Part shown: positions 6,843-15,111 of the stretch, in pieces
Layout: each line of letters starts with the position of its first letter
Numbering within the stretch: the stretch's first letter is position 1
Assembly: GCF_006483445.1 (NCBI RefSeq)
Contig: NZ_PPPT01000034.1
Location: 1-60,032 of the forward strand
Direction: 5' to 3'
DNA length: 60,032 nt
DNA from: Bradyrhizobium guangdongense
Lineage (GTDB): Bacteria; Pseudomonadota; Alphaproteobacteria; Rhizobiales; Xanthobacteraceae
The notes under the pieces: generated by a model
What the model saw: the letters and a program-made list of their open reading frames with translations, nothing else
The model's database searches: none
Told to the model about the DNA's origin: nothing
Made by a program: the position numbers and the translations under genes

Positions 6843-7208
6843 ATGAACCGAAAAGTCGCGCTCATGGCAGCCATCGCCTGTCTCGGCCTGATCGTCTACG
6901 CCACGCTGGTGCCGATGGCGGGGCGCCCCGTGTTCATCAGCCTTCGTGAACCGCTGCTGGTCGCGGCCGCCGAACGCCTCTGCGCCTACGGCCTGCTCGG
7001 CGGCCTTGTCGCGCTGGTGCTTCCCGATCGCCGTCTGACGGCCTGCCTCCTCGTGGTCGGCGCGGCGTTCCTGCTGGAGTTTCTGCAGACCCTGCAGCCC
7101 GACCGCGATCCCTATCTTCCGCACGCCCTGCAAAAGGCCATCGGCGGCCTCGCCGGCGTCCTGCTCACGCAAATCGTCATGCGTCGAAGGCGATCGCAGG
7201 CGGGATAG
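6843..7208 (+). CDS. small VanZ-like membrane protein
   Basis: A 121-residue protein with four membrane segments (about 5-24, 39-60, 64-80, 96-114). The stretch LLEFLQTLQPDRDPYLPHALQKAIGG corresponds to the E-x-x-Q...R...D...N-x-x-G pattern of VanZ-like proteins, in loose form. The family is linked to teicoplanin resistance in Gram-positives; in Gram-negative bacteria its role is unknown. ATG 6843 follows directly after a GGGGC stretch. Probably monocistronic. Confidence 0.6.
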   Translation: MNRKVALMAAIACLGLIVYATLVPMAGRPVFISLREPLLVAAAERLCAYGLLGGLVALVLPDRRLTACLLVVGAAFLLEFLQTLQPDRDPYLPHALQKAIGGLAGVLLTQIVMRRRRSQAG

Positions 7209-7226
7209 CTTTGGCAGCGCGCGCTG

Positions 7227-7463
7227 CTAATGCGGCGAATTCGTCTCGCCGGCGTCCACCGCACCATCGGCGAGAGCATTCAATCCGGCTTCGATGATCG
7301 CGATATCCTCGTCGACCTGCGCGATCGACGACCGGCAATCGAGGCCCTTCATCGCCTTGAGGTCCACGGCAAGACGACGGCGATGCATTCTGAGGTTCTC
7401 GAGCGACTGACGATCCTTCAGACGCGTGAAGCCTTCCACGATCAATTCCATTGCACTGGACAC
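7227..7463 (-). CDS. small helical protein of unknown function, 78 aa
   Basis: The start is taken as GTG 7463 because AGGGGG lies five bases upstream; an ATG at 7451 (MELIVEGFTRLKDRQ) is the alternative. The protein is an alternating charged-helix protein (LENLRMHRRRLAVDL, IAQVDEDIAIIEAGLNAL) with one Cys, probably a two-helix hairpin. It converges with the VanZ-like gene, 18 bp apart. No known domain. Confidence 0.6.
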   Translation of the reverse strand: MSSAMELIVEGFTRLKDRQSLENLRMHRRRLAVDLKAMKGLDCRSSIAQVDEDIAIIEAGLNALADGAVDAGETNSPH

Positions 7464-7629
7464 AACAGCCCCCTGAAAATAACTCGACCTGCAATGGCCC
7501 CAGCGTAGGACACTGACTGCGCCCGTCAACCGGCTCCGACCGCTTACGTTAACGCCACCAGCCGCATACCTCGCCAATTTGGATTATGCCGTGTGCACTT
7601 GTGGACATACGCTGCGGTGAAGAGTGATT

Positions 7630-7716
7630 AAGACACGGCCACCGGGACAGGGAGGCCGTTTCATCTTAGTCAATTTTGAACCCGGACGGCCGCTGGTCAA
7701 AACCAGCGGCCTTTTT
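7630..7716 (+). ncRNA. candidate small RNA with two hairpins
   Basis: No open frame with ribosome binding site fits here, yet there is a strong plus-strand terminator at 7688-7715 with no gene upstream on that strand for more than 400 bases. A second hairpin, ACGGCC (7635-7640) with GGCCGT (7654-7659), lies upstream, joined by an AT-rich linker (TTTCATCTTAGTCAATTTTG) like an Hfq site. I cannot define the promoter well. Confidence 0.4.
7688..7716 (+). terminator. Rho-independent terminator without an upstream gene
   Basis: GGCCGCTGGT (7688-7697), loop CAAA, ACCAGCGGCC (7702-7711), then TTTTT. Perfect 10-bp stem. The nearest genes are both on the minus strand, so it must end a non-coding transcript. 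Confidence 0.85.
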
Positions 7717-7789
7717 CATGGAGGCCAGCGAGTCAAGGCTGGAACCAGCGCAAGCAGGATATGGCCGCAGTTGGATGACGGACAGCCGG

Positions 7790-8056
7790 CTAGCTGGGAG
7801 TCTTGTCCGCCTGGTACCCGCTGCGATAACGGCCGCGGACCGGACGCACGCGCCGCTGCAGCTTGGGCAGCCTCTCGATCTTCGCCAATTGACCTGATGC
7901 CGAGATGATCGCCACTTCCTGGAAGCCGCATCCGCTACAGACGAACGTCACCTCGTTTGGCGTCGCCCATGCCGATTTCCGGACCCTGGCCGCCATGGGC
8001 CAAGCGTCGCACTCCGGACAGGAAATCAGGAAACGACCAGGGTCGAGCATACCCAT
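7790..8056 (-). CDS. small zinc-ribbon protein
   Basis: I favour the start at 8056 (MGMLDPGRFLISCPECD), with GGAG eight bases upstream; the longer frame to 8170 is less likely. CPEC at residues 13-16 and CSGC about 22 residues later form a four-cysteine zinc ribbon. The C-terminal half is strongly basic (LQRRVRPVRGRYRSG), which suggests nucleic-acid contact. Could be a small regulator or ribosome-associated protein; no family recognised. Confidence 0.6.
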   Translation of the reverse strand: MGMLDPGRFLISCPECDAWPMAARVRKSAWATPNEVTFVCSGCGFQEVAIISASGQLAKIERLPKLQRRVRPVRGRYRSGYQADKTPS

Positions 8057-8317
8057 CGACATCTCTCCACGATCTCTGCCCAAATCGAAATGCGCTGGCC
8101 GTGCAGATAGTTCCGGGATCCGTTGGGCGCTCAGCCCGTCAGCAACATCCTCCGCGTTGAGTAGGCGCACGAAGTCGTGAGGGTTCCAATTTCCGATATC
8201 GTACGGCGCGCCGCGTTAACCTGAAATTCACACCTGATCAAACGCAGCGGTATCAATTGCTTTAGACATTCTCGGTTAGAGAAGGGCAACGGAAACGATC
8301 CGAACCGATTGGCCCTC

Positions 8318-8944
8318 ATGTCCGTCAACGACTTCCTCAGGCAGCGTGCAGTGGACTTGAACGTTGGCGGCAGCTATTCGCTGCCTCGCTGGTACGACTG
8401 CGAGGGCAAGCTCCGCACCTTCGCCTGTCGGACCAAGCGCGTCTCGCCGTTCCGCATGATCGTGGACGTCCCCGTCGTCGGCAAGATCGGTGAGCGCCTG
8501 ACGTCCTACTTCCAGGACTTTGGCGAGTTCGAAGGCACGATCAGCGAGACGATGAAGTCGGGCTTCCTGATGGAGCTCGAGATGACGCGCGCGCGGCGCG
8601 CCTGGATGTCGGAAAAGCTGACCTGGCTCGAGAAGAAGCAGAAGGACGACAGTGTCGCCGAATTGCGGCGCGACGCGCGTTTCGTGCCGAAGGTCTCGCA
8701 CACGCTGCTGACGCTCGCCGACGGCAGCGTGCACACCTGTCTGATCATCGACATGTCGACCGCGGGCGTCGCCATCTCGGCCGAATACGACCCTGAGATC
8801 GGCACGCCGCTCGCCGTCGGCGCCTGCGTCGGCCGCGTCGTCCGGAAGTTCGCGCATGGCTTCGCGGTCAAGTTCGCCGAAAGGCAGAACCGCGATCATC
8901 TGGAGCGCCTGATCGTGCGTTCCGCGCAGTTGCAGCCGGCCTAG
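8318..8944 (+). CDS. PilZ domain protein, probably two tandem PilZ folds
   Basis: A 208-residue soluble protein. The second half is a canonical PilZ domain: RRDAR at about residue 118 (arginine switch) and IDMSTAGVAI (DxSxxG) about 30 residues on, ending FAHGFAVKF. The first half (residues 25-90, RTKRVSPFRMIVDVPVVGKIGERL) resembles a degenerate PilZ fold without the c-di-GMP motifs. ATG 8318 is used; the frame also reaches TTG 8309. Degenerate-plus-canonical pairs often act as c-di-GMP controlled adaptors. Not in an operon; target unknown. Confidence 0.85.
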   Translation: MSVNDFLRQRAVDLNVGGSYSLPRWYDCEGKLRTFACRTKRVSPFRMIVDVPVVGKIGERLTSYFQDFGEFEGTISETMKSGFLMELEMTRARRAWMSEKLTWLEKKQKDDSVAELRRDARFVPKVSHTLLTLADGSVHTCLIIDMSTAGVAISAEYDPEIGTPLAVGACVGRVVRKFAHGFAVKFAERQNRDHLERLIVRSAQLQPA

Positions 8945-9124
8945 TCCAGCAACTCTCGTTCACCGCCCTCAGCGATCATGCGACTTCGCTGCCGTTGCAC
9001 AAGCGGCGTCGCCAGTTCCGCCGCTCCCTTAATTTTCCGCAAATAGATCCCTTGGAAGGTCCGTGGCGCGCGTTGTAGGGTGTGTCGGAATGTGCCCGCA
9101 ATCATTGCGGGATTGGAGTTTGGA

Positions 9125-10120
9125 ATGTCCGTCGCAGACGCTGAGTTCGCCCCGGCCGGGACGCCACAGGTCCCGCCGCAACTTCCACCCGGGGTGATTG
9201 TCGGCGGACCGGCCGTAAGAGCAAAGCTCCGCGAGACCTATCTGCTGCTCGGCATCCTCTATGCGGGCACGATCGCGGCCATGGTCTGGGCGGTTGTGCA
9301 AGGCATCGGCTGGATCGAGCTCTCCGTATTCGCCGGCATGTTCGCGCTGACGACCTTCGGGATCGGCGCCGGCATGCATCGCCTGCTCGTGCACCGGAGC
9401 TTTCGCTGCGGGCCCGCGATGCGCGTGGTCTTCTGCGCGATTGCGCAGATGGCCGTGCAGGGCTCGATCCTGAAATGGGTCGGCAACCACCGCCGCCATC
9501 ATCTCTATGCCGATGACGCCGGCGATCCCCACAGCCCGCATTACGACGGCTTCGGTGCGCCCTATGTCAGCGTGCTGAAGGGCATGATGCATGCGCACGG
9601 CGGCTGGGCCTTCGACCAGGCGACGACCGACAACGAGTACTATGCCAAGGACATCCTCGCCGATCCCATCGCGATGTTTTTCGTGCGCACGCGCTGGTTC
9701 TGGTACGGCATGTCCGGCGTCTTCATTCCCGGCGCGCTCGGCTATGCGCTGGGCGGCGTGCAAGCGATGATCGGCTGCGTGCTGTTTTCGGGCCTGTTCC
9801 GCTGCTACGTGCTGATCCTCGTGTCCTCGCTCACAGGATCGGTCTGCCACAACTACGGCTACCGCCGCTATGAGGTCGACGATGCCTCGACCAACGAGTT
9901 CATCACCACGATCATCACCTTCGGCGAGGGGCTTCACAACAACCACCACCGCTTCCCCCGCGACGCCTACATCTCGCATGCCTGGTACGAGTTCGACCTC
10001 AACGGCCTGGTCATCCTCGGCCTGGAAAAGCTCGGACTCGTGCACGACGTCTTCCACGCCTCCAGCCGCCATCTGGCCGAAGCCGCGCCGGACGCAGACG
10101 TCAGGCCGACGGCCGGCTAG
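9125..10120 (+). CDS. membrane fatty-acyl desaturase
   Basis: A 331-residue integral membrane di-iron desaturase of the acyl-CoA/acyl-lipid delta-9 type. The three histidine boxes are intact: HRLLVH (85-90), HRRHH (122-126) and HNNHH (271-275). Hydrophobic hairpins surround residues 42-80 and 195-240. It inserts a double bond in acyl chains and adjusts membrane fluidity. The start at 9125 has GGAG eight bases upstream. It stands alone between unrelated genes; positional specificity (delta-9) is inferred from family only. Confidence 0.93.
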   Translation: MSVADAEFAPAGTPQVPPQLPPGVIVGGPAVRAKLRETYLLLGILYAGTIAAMVWAVVQGIGWIELSVFAGMFALTTFGIGAGMHRLLVHRSFRCGPAMRVVFCAIAQMAVQGSILKWVGNHRRHHLYADDAGDPHSPHYDGFGAPYVSVLKGMMHAHGGWAFDQATTDNEYYAKDILADPIAMFFVRTRWFWYGMSGVFIPGALGYALGGVQAMIGCVLFSGLFRCYVLILVSSLTGSVCHNYGYRRYEVDDASTNEFITTIITFGEGLHNNHHRFPRDAYISHAWYEFDLNGLVILGLEKLGLVHDVFHASSRHLAEAAPDADVRPTAG

Positions 10121-10241
10121 GGCCGCCAGGGCTCCTGTCTGTGCCGCCATCTCTTGGCCCAAATTGCGGAGCCAAATTTGCTCAACCGCGCCCTGAGCAC
10201 GGGCCTCGCTGTCATGGTTCGCGTGCGATCGGAGACTGGGG

Positions 10242-10511
10242 ATGGCTGTCAACAAGATCACCTGGGACAGGGTTGGCCGGGTCACCGAGCCCGGGCGCTA
10301 CATGTACACGTTCGGCTGGCTGACGATCACCGACGGTGACCTCGAGATATGGAAGCAGTATCCGGGTGCCGCCTTCACGCTGCTCGAACACGCCGCAGCG
10401 GGCGAGGTGATCGGCGACGAATTCCACCTCGGCGCCTTCGATATTTCGCCCGACGCACAATCGCATTCCTTCAACGCATACAGCGATGCGGATGCGATCG
10501 GGCTGCATTAA
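10242..10511 (+). CDS. conserved hypothetical protein, 89 aa
   Basis: A small acidic soluble protein with many aromatic residues (YMYTFGWLTITDGDLEIW) and a beta-rich look. GGAGACTGGGG precedes ATG 10242. It seems to be a compact single-domain protein of the type annotated as hypothetical across Bradyrhizobium. The chemoreceptor gene follows 74 bp downstream on the same strand, but nothing else links them. Confidence 0.65.
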   Translation: MAVNKITWDRVGRVTEPGRYMYTFGWLTITDGDLEIWKQYPGAAFTLLEHAAAGEVIGDEFHLGAFDISPDAQSHSFNAYSDADAIGLH

Positions 10512-10585
10512 CCCGCAATAAACAAGCCTCCTCCTAGCGTCACCCCGGCTGATGGAATCGACTGGGATTCGGCGAAGGGGCGAGC

Positions 10586-12349
10586 ATGATCAAGATTTTT
10601 CAGAACTTGCGGATCGGGGCCAAGCTGGGCCTGGCATCGGGATTGGGCGTGGTCTTCGTCGCGCTGATGATCGCCAACCAGCTGATGGGCACCAGCACGG
10701 TCAACCGCACCCATCGCAGCACGCTCGATGAGGCCGGCACCGCGCGCGCGGCGATCGAGGCCAAGGCGGCCGCCCGCGGCCTGCAGATCGGCTCACTCAA
10801 CATCCGGCTCGCAAACGGCGACGAAGAACTCGCGAAGGCCAAGGAGTATCTGTCAGAGCGCGCCAAGGCGTTCGGCGGCTTTGCCGATGAGATCGCCAAG
10901 CTGACGTCCTCCGCCGAGACCCGCACCCAGGTCGAGAAGGGCAAGGCCGTCGCTGCGAGCTACGTGGCGGCCACCGAGAAGCTCGCGGCCATCAAGACCG
11001 AGCTGCTCGAGATCGCGGCCGTCGAATCCTCCGGGTTGACCCTGACCGCGGAAGCCCAGGCCAATGCGGCGAAGCTCAATGGTGAAGCCCGCAAGATCTC
11101 GGTCGATGTGCTGCTGCCGCTGGCTGGCCAGTTGGAGGCCGGCGCCAACGCCATCGTCGAGCGCGCCAAGAAGGCCATGGCCGAGCAAGTCGCCCTCGCC
11201 GACCAGCAGTCGGCCTCATCCGAGCGAACTTCGCTCGGCATCGGCGTACTCGCCGCCCTGCTCCTGATCGCCACCAGCGTGGTCTCGATCATCACCATCG
11301 CAAAACCGATGCAGCGTCTGAGCGGCGCCATGGCCGAGCTTGCCAACGGCAATTTCGAGGTGCTGCTGCCCGGCGTCGGCCGCAAGGACGAGATCGGCGC
11401 GGTCGCGCAAGCGGTAGAGAACTTCAAGATCAAGGCCGAGGAGAAGGCGCAGGCGGAAGCCGAGACCAAGCACCGCCAGGACCAGATCGCAGCCCAGCAG
11501 CGCCGCGGCGAGATGATCAAGCTCGCCGACGCGTTCGAAAGCGCGGTCGGCGAGATCGTCACCGCAGTATCGTCGGCCTCCAACCAGCTCGAGGGCTCGG
11601 CGAGCGCCCTCGCCACCACCGCGCAAAGCGCAAAGCAGACCACGACCGTCGTCGCGTCCGCCTCCGAGGAAGCCTCGACCAACGTCCAGTCGGTCGCAAC
11701 GGCGACGGAAGAGCTGTCGTCCTCCGTCAACGAGATCAGCCGCCAGGTGCAAGAATCCGCTCGCATGGCCGCCGACGCGGTCGGCCAGGCCCGCACCACC
11801 ACCGAGCAGGTCAGCGAGCTCTCGAAGGCGGCAGGCCGCATCGGCGACGTCGTCGAGCTCATCAACACCATTGCGGGCCAGACCAATTTGCTCGCACTCA
11901 ACGCGACCATCGAGGCCGCGCGTGCCGGCGAAGCCGGCCGCGGCTTTGCCGTCGTTGCGTCAGAGGTGAAGGCGCTCGCCGAGCAGACCGCAAAGGCCAC
12001 CGGCGAGATCGGTCAGCAGATCACCGCGATCCAGTCCGCAACCCAGCAATCCGTCGGCGCGATCACCCACATCAGCGATACCATCCAGTCGCTGTCGGAG
12101 ATCGCTTCGACCATTGCAGCCGCGGTGGAGGAACAGGGTGCCGCAACCCAGGAGATCGCGCGTAACGTGCAACAGGCCGCGCACGGCACGCAGGAGGTCT
12201 CCTCGCGGATCGCCGAGGTGCAGCGCGGCGCCACTGCGACCGGCTCGGCCTCGTCGCAACTGCTCGCCTCCGCTCAGTCGCTGTCCAACGATTCGAGCCG
12301 GCTTCAGCAGGAAGTCGGACGCTTCCTCGACAGCGTGCGCGCGGCGTAA
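10586..12349 (+). CDS. methyl-accepting chemotaxis protein
   Basis: A 587-residue transmembrane chemoreceptor. Order: short cytoplasmic N-terminus, TM1 about 12-33, a helical periplasmic sensor about 34-210 rich in Ala/Lys/Glu (four-helix bundle type), TM2 about 213-236, HAMP about 237-290, and the signalling domain to the end. The highly conserved hairpin tip ([20 protein letters not shown] and [14 protein letters not shown], about 420-470) that binds CheA and CheW is intact. No CheR/CheB docking pentapeptide at the C-terminus. Ligand unknown. Confidence 0.95.
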   Translation: MIKIFQNLRIGAKLGLASGLGVVFVALMIANQLMGTSTVNRTHRSTLDEAGTARAAIEAKAAARGLQIGSLNIRLANGDEELAKAKEYLSERAKAFGGFADEIAKLTSSAETRTQVEKGKAVAASYVAATEKLAAIKTELLEIAAVESSGLTLTAEAQANAAKLNGEARKISVDVLLPLAGQLEAGANAIVERAKKAMAEQVALADQQSASSERTSLGIGVLAALLLIATSVVSIITIAKPMQRLSGAMAELANGNFEVLLPGVGRKDEIGAVAQAVENFKIKAEEKAQAEAETKHRQDQIAAQQRRGEMIKLADAFESAVGEIVTAVSSASNQLEGSASALATTAQSAKQTTTVVASASEEASTNVQSVATATEELSSSVNEISRQVQESARMAADAVGQARTTTEQVSELSKAAGRIGDVVELINTIAGQTNLLALNATIEAARAGEAGRGFAVVASEVKALAEQTAKATGEIGQQITAIQSATQQSVGAITHISDTIQSLSEIASTIAAAVEEQGAATQEIARNVQQAAHGTQEVSSRIAEVQRGATATGSASSQLLASAQSLSNDSSRLQQEVGRFLDSVRAA

Positions 12350-12415
12350 GGAGCGGTTGCGTCGAACGCAGGTCGGCGCGGGAACAGATGGCATAGCCGT
12401 TGCTTTATTAGCGGC

Positions 12416-12562
12416 ATGACCGTTCTTTCCGCCGCCGACCAGGCCTTCCTGCTGCTGCTTATCGCCTGCCTTCTGGGCTCGTGCTTCGTGCGAGTCTTCT
12501 GGCAGCTTGAGCAGGTCCGCTCACGCCGCGTTGCCCGGAGGTCGCGCTCGGACCGCATGTGA
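12416..12562 (+). CDS. small single-pass membrane protein, 48 aa
   Basis: ATG 12416 to TGA 12562. One hydrophobic helix at about residues 9-28 (QAFLLLLIACLLGSCFVRVF) is followed by a very basic tail with nine arginines. The positive-inside pattern supports a real N-out/C-in micropeptide. It lies 66 bp after the chemoreceptor gene. Function unknown. Confidence 0.4.
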   Translation: MTVLSAADQAFLLLLIACLLGSCFVRVFWQLEQVRSRRVARRSRSDRM

Positions 12563-12872
12563 GATGGCGCCCCCGCAGTGGGGCCGCCGGTTAGATCAAT
12601 CCCAGCGGCCCCCGCCAGCCCACTTCCAATTGCCCTGCCCCGAAAAGCAGCAGCAATGGTCCGGCACCAGGAAAAACGCTGCGTGAGAGCGAATATTCCC
12701 GACAACACCCCTCTGCGGCTCACCCGAGCTTGCGATATCGCTTATGGACTCGGGCCGGGAATACGTGCATCGTGAATCGAAGAACCCTTCATACTCCCTT
12801 GATTTAGCTCGTTAATCGCACCCTTCTCGCAAGGGCTGCGATTGTTGCGATGATCTTCCAACAGGATCGCTC
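12563..12872. other. intergenic region, 310 bp, no gene seen
   Basis: No frame with a credible start was found. The right third is AT-richer (CCCTTGATTTAGCTCGTTAA, 12797-12816) and probably contains the promoter of the secreted-protein gene at 12873. Confidence 0.35.
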
Positions 12873-13139
12873 ATGCGATTGATTGCGCTCATGCTTTTTG
12901 CTGCCGCATCGAGCGGCGCATCTGCCCAGACCCGGGATTGCCGCGCGATCGCCGATCCCACCGCCCAGCTTGCCTGCTACAACAATGACGCGGCGCCGGC
13001 ACCGGCCCAGAAGCGTCAGAGGCCCGCATCTGCGCCAACCCAGAAGGCGAAGGTCGAGCCCGAGAAGTCCGCCGAGTCGCTCGATGCCGAGGACGCCGCG
13101 ATGCGCGCAAAGATCAACGGCATCTGCCGCGGTTGCTGA
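12873..13139 (+). CDS. small secreted protein ending in ICRGC
   Basis: An 88-residue protein. The N-terminal signal peptide MRLIALMLFAAASSGASA is probably cut before QTRDC. The mature part has C22 and C35 (spacing as in small Cys-pair proteins: RDCRAIADPTAQLACYNND), a Pro/Lys/Ala linker, and a short helix ending in AKINGICRGC. A second protein at 16254-16505 has the same architecture and the same final five residues. AGGATCG precedes the start. It should be exported to the periplasm; function unknown. Confidence 0.7.
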   Translation: MRLIALMLFAAASSGASAQTRDCRAIADPTAQLACYNNDAAPAPAQKRQRPASAPTQKAKVEPEKSAESLDAEDAAMRAKINGICRGC

Positions 13140-13203
13140 AACGACAGATCGTCGCATCGGTGCGAGTGGATAAGCCGATCAAGGGAACCTATTCTCTGCC
13201 GTG

Positions 13204-14241
13204 ATGCACCTTCTCGAAGCGCTCCCCACCGTCATCGGAACCGCCGCCATCGCGCCGGCGCTGCTGCTGCTTTGGCTCGTGATCGCGGCCGAGGAGCGAC
13301 CGGGGCCCCCGGCCCAGGTCTGGACCGCCTTTCTGCTCGGCGCCGCCAGCATCTCCGTGCTGGGATTGGCGCGTGCGCCCTTCGCCAAGATGGTTGCTGC
13401 GCCCGACAATCCCTGGACCGCGCTCGCCATGCACTCGATCTTCGGCGTGTCGCTGCCGGAGGAAGCGGTCAAGGTGCTCGCTATCGTGCTGGTCTCCTCG
13501 ACCAAGCGGCGGACCTTTGCCAATCCCATGGACACGGTGGTCTATGGCGCCGCCGTCGGCCTTGGCTTCGCCGCCTACGAGAACCTCGCCTATCTCGTGC
13601 AGCACGCCGACATGTGGCGCTCGCTCGCCGCGCTTCGCAGCGTACTCACCGTTCCCTTCCATGGCGCGCTCGGCATCATCGCCGGCGCATATTTGACGAT
13701 CGCGCGCGCCGGTACGGCGCTCGGCGCCAACCGCCATCATCGCGACTGGGCGCGCCTCTCCAGCAGGCTCCTGATCCTGGCAGGCCCGGTCGCGCTGCAT
13801 TCGGCCTTCGACTTCCCGCTGCTGACGCTGCAGCGGATGCCGGATCTCGACCCGACGATACGGATGTGGCTCGGTGCGATAAGCCTGCTGATCGGCTTCA
13901 GCTCGATCGGTTTTGCCATTCGCCTGGTGCGGCGGGTTGCGCGCCATCATGCGCCGCGCACCGACGTTGCGCGGGAGCGGCTGAGCCAGCTCCGCCGCAT
14001 GTGGGCGCTGCTGCTCGCCGGTGGCGGTGTCGGCTTCGTCGGTCTCGCCTTCGTGCTGACCTCGATCCATCACTGGCTCACCAATCCCGATCGCAACGTA
14101 ACGCTGGTGCTGATCCCGATCGGTCTCACCTCGATCCTGCTCGGCATCGCCCTACTGGTTGTCACAACGGCGATCTATGTTCTCGGCCGCAACCGTATCC
14201 GCACTACGGCGGACGGCTTTTCGTCCGCGCCGGGCGGCTAG
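13204..14241 (+). CDS. PrsW-like intramembrane metalloprotease
   Basis: A 345-residue multipass membrane protein. The conserved blocks of the PrsW family are present: SLPEEAVKVL (E86, E87, K90), GFAAYENLAY (E126, N127), PFHGALG and ALHSAFDFPL, which supply the Glu and His residues of the active site. In Bacillus PrsW cleaves an anti-sigma factor; the substrate here is unknown and no anti-sigma gene is adjacent. About eight hydrophobic segments. GTG 13201 directly precedes ATG 13204; I choose the ATG. Confidence 0.8.
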   Translation: MHLLEALPTVIGTAAIAPALLLLWLVIAAEERPGPPAQVWTAFLLGAASISVLGLARAPFAKMVAAPDNPWTALAMHSIFGVSLPEEAVKVLAIVLVSSTKRRTFANPMDTVVYGAAVGLGFAAYENLAYLVQHADMWRSLAALRSVLTVPFHGALGIIAGAYLTIARAGTALGANRHHRDWARLSSRLLILAGPVALHSAFDFPLLTLQRMPDLDPTIRMWLGAISLLIGFSSIGFAIRLVRRVARHHAPRTDVARERLSQLRRMWALLLAGGGVGFVGLAFVLTSIHHWLTNPDRNVTLVLIPIGLTSILLGIALLVVTTAIYVLGRNRIRTTADGFSSAPGG

Positions 14242-14296
14242 CGATCGCGGCGCGTGATCGCTAGATTGGCGGTACGCTGGCGCCAAGGAGACTTGC

Positions 14297-14875
14297 ATGA
14301 CCTCTCCGGGGGATTTCTCGAAGCTGCAATCCGCCATGAACCGCGCGGTGAAGCAGAACTGGAAGGCCTTTCTCCTCGAAGGCATTTTGCTCGCCATTCT
14401 CGGCGTCGCGGCGCTGATCCTGCCGCCGCTCGCGAGCCTCGCAATCACCATCTTCCTCGGCTGGATGTTCTTGATCAGCGGCATCGGCGGCCTCATCGTG
14501 ACCTTCTGGGCACGCAACATGCCGGGCTTCTGGTGGTCGCTAATCTCTGCGGCACTCGCCGTCCTCGCCGGCATGATCCTGTTGGCGCGTCCCGCGCAAG
14601 CCGTGCTGACGCTGACGATCATCCTCGGCGCCTATTTCCTCGCCGAAGGCGTCGCCACCATCATGTATGCGCTGGAGCATCGCCGCGAATTGACCAACCG
14701 CGCGTCCTGGCTCGTGATCTCGGGCCTCGTCGACATCGTGATCTCGTTCCTGGTCATCACGGGACTGCCGAGCTCGGCCGACTGGGCGATCGGAATTCTC
14801 GTCGGTATCAACCTGCTGTTCGGCGGCGCCACGCTGATCGGGATCGCGATGGCGGCGCGAAATAGCAACACCTGA
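14297..14875 (+). CDS. HdeD family membrane protein
   Basis: A 192-residue protein with six membrane helices in pairs, the layout of HdeD (DUF308) proteins, first linked with acid resistance in E. coli. GVAALILPPLASLAITIFLG and GMILLARPAQAVLTLTIILG are the repeated family motif, so the protein is an internal duplication. AAGGAG precedes ATG 14297. It is the last gene before the aroG promoter and may share a unit with the PrsW-like gene (55 bp gap). Confidence 0.85.
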   Translation: MTSPGDFSKLQSAMNRAVKQNWKAFLLEGILLAILGVAALILPPLASLAITIFLGWMFLISGIGGLIVTFWARNMPGFWWSLISAALAVLAGMILLARPAQAVLTLTIILGAYFLAEGVATIMYALEHRRELTNRASWLVISGLVDIVISFLVITGLPSSADWAIGILVGINLLFGGATLIGIAMAARNSNT

Positions 14876-14907
14876 CCGCCTTCGTCGCCGCCCGCCTTGT
14901 TTTGGGG

Positions 14908-14936
14908 GTGACAAAGCAGAGGCGCTGCGCTATAGA
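14908..14936 (+). promoter_or_regulatory. promoter of the aroG leader
   Basis: GTGACA (14908-14913), a 17-base spacer and TATAGA (14931-14936). The expected start point is about 14943-14945, which is at the ATG of the leader peptide, so the leader would be leaderless or nearly so. Confidence 0.7.
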
Positions 14937-14944
14937 CCCCGCCC

Positions 14945-15025
14945 ATGATCACCCTCGTCACCAGCTATTTTTGGTACTTTAGCTACGACAGCTCGCTGGC
15001 GGCAGGAGGATCGCGCTCAATCTGA
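14945..15025 (+). CDS. aromatic-rich leader peptide of aroG, 26 aa
   Basis: ATG 14945 to TGA 15023-15025. The peptide begins MITLVTSYFWYFSYD: seven residues in the window 8-14 include Tyr, Phe, Trp, Tyr, Phe and Tyr, codons that would stall ribosomes when any aromatic amino acid runs low. No ribosome binding site precedes it, in line with a leaderless start. It ends inside an RNA region that can pair with the downstream terminator. Known parallels are the trpE leader peptides of rhizobia; for a DAHP synthase gene I infer the same logic. Confidence 0.75.
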   Translation: MITLVTSYFWYFSYDSSLAAGGSRSI

Positions 15026-15076
15026 AACATTGAAGCAAACAGTCCGAAACAGCCGCCAGACCTGGCGGCTTTTTTA
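14961..15076 (+). promoter_or_regulatory. transcription attenuator controlling aroG
   Basis: Three pairing segments are visible. Segment 1 CCAGC (14961-14965) lies just before the aromatic codons and pairs with GCTGG (14995-14999). Segment 2 CTGGCGGC (14996-15003) can instead pair with GCCGCCAG (15052-15059), which is the left arm of the terminator AGCCGCCA/TGGCGGCT (15051-15070) followed by six T. A ribosome stalled on the aromatic codons would mask segment 1 and favour the antiterminator. Confidence 0.75.
15051..15076 (+). terminator. attenuator terminator of aroG
   Basis: AGCCGCCA (15051-15058), loop GACC, TGGCGGCT (15063-15070) and T15070-T15075. It lies 36 bases before the aroG start and is the regulated terminator of the leader. 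Confidence 0.85.
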
Positions 15077-15111
15077 TTGGCCGGCAGGTTCTCAAACGAC
15101 AGGAGCCCGCC

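Noticed and set aside
9029..10285. 418-codon frame opposite the desaturase
   Set aside because: Antisense to a gene with three perfect histidine boxes; low-complexity product.
10960..12000. 346-codon frame opposite the chemoreceptor
   Set aside because: Mirrors the Ala-rich helical repeat of the receptor; Ser/Ala-rich nonsense protein.
14945..15076. Riboswitch upstream of aroG
   Set aside because: The conserved-looking parts are explained by a leader peptide and alternative hairpins; no known aptamer shape was recognised.
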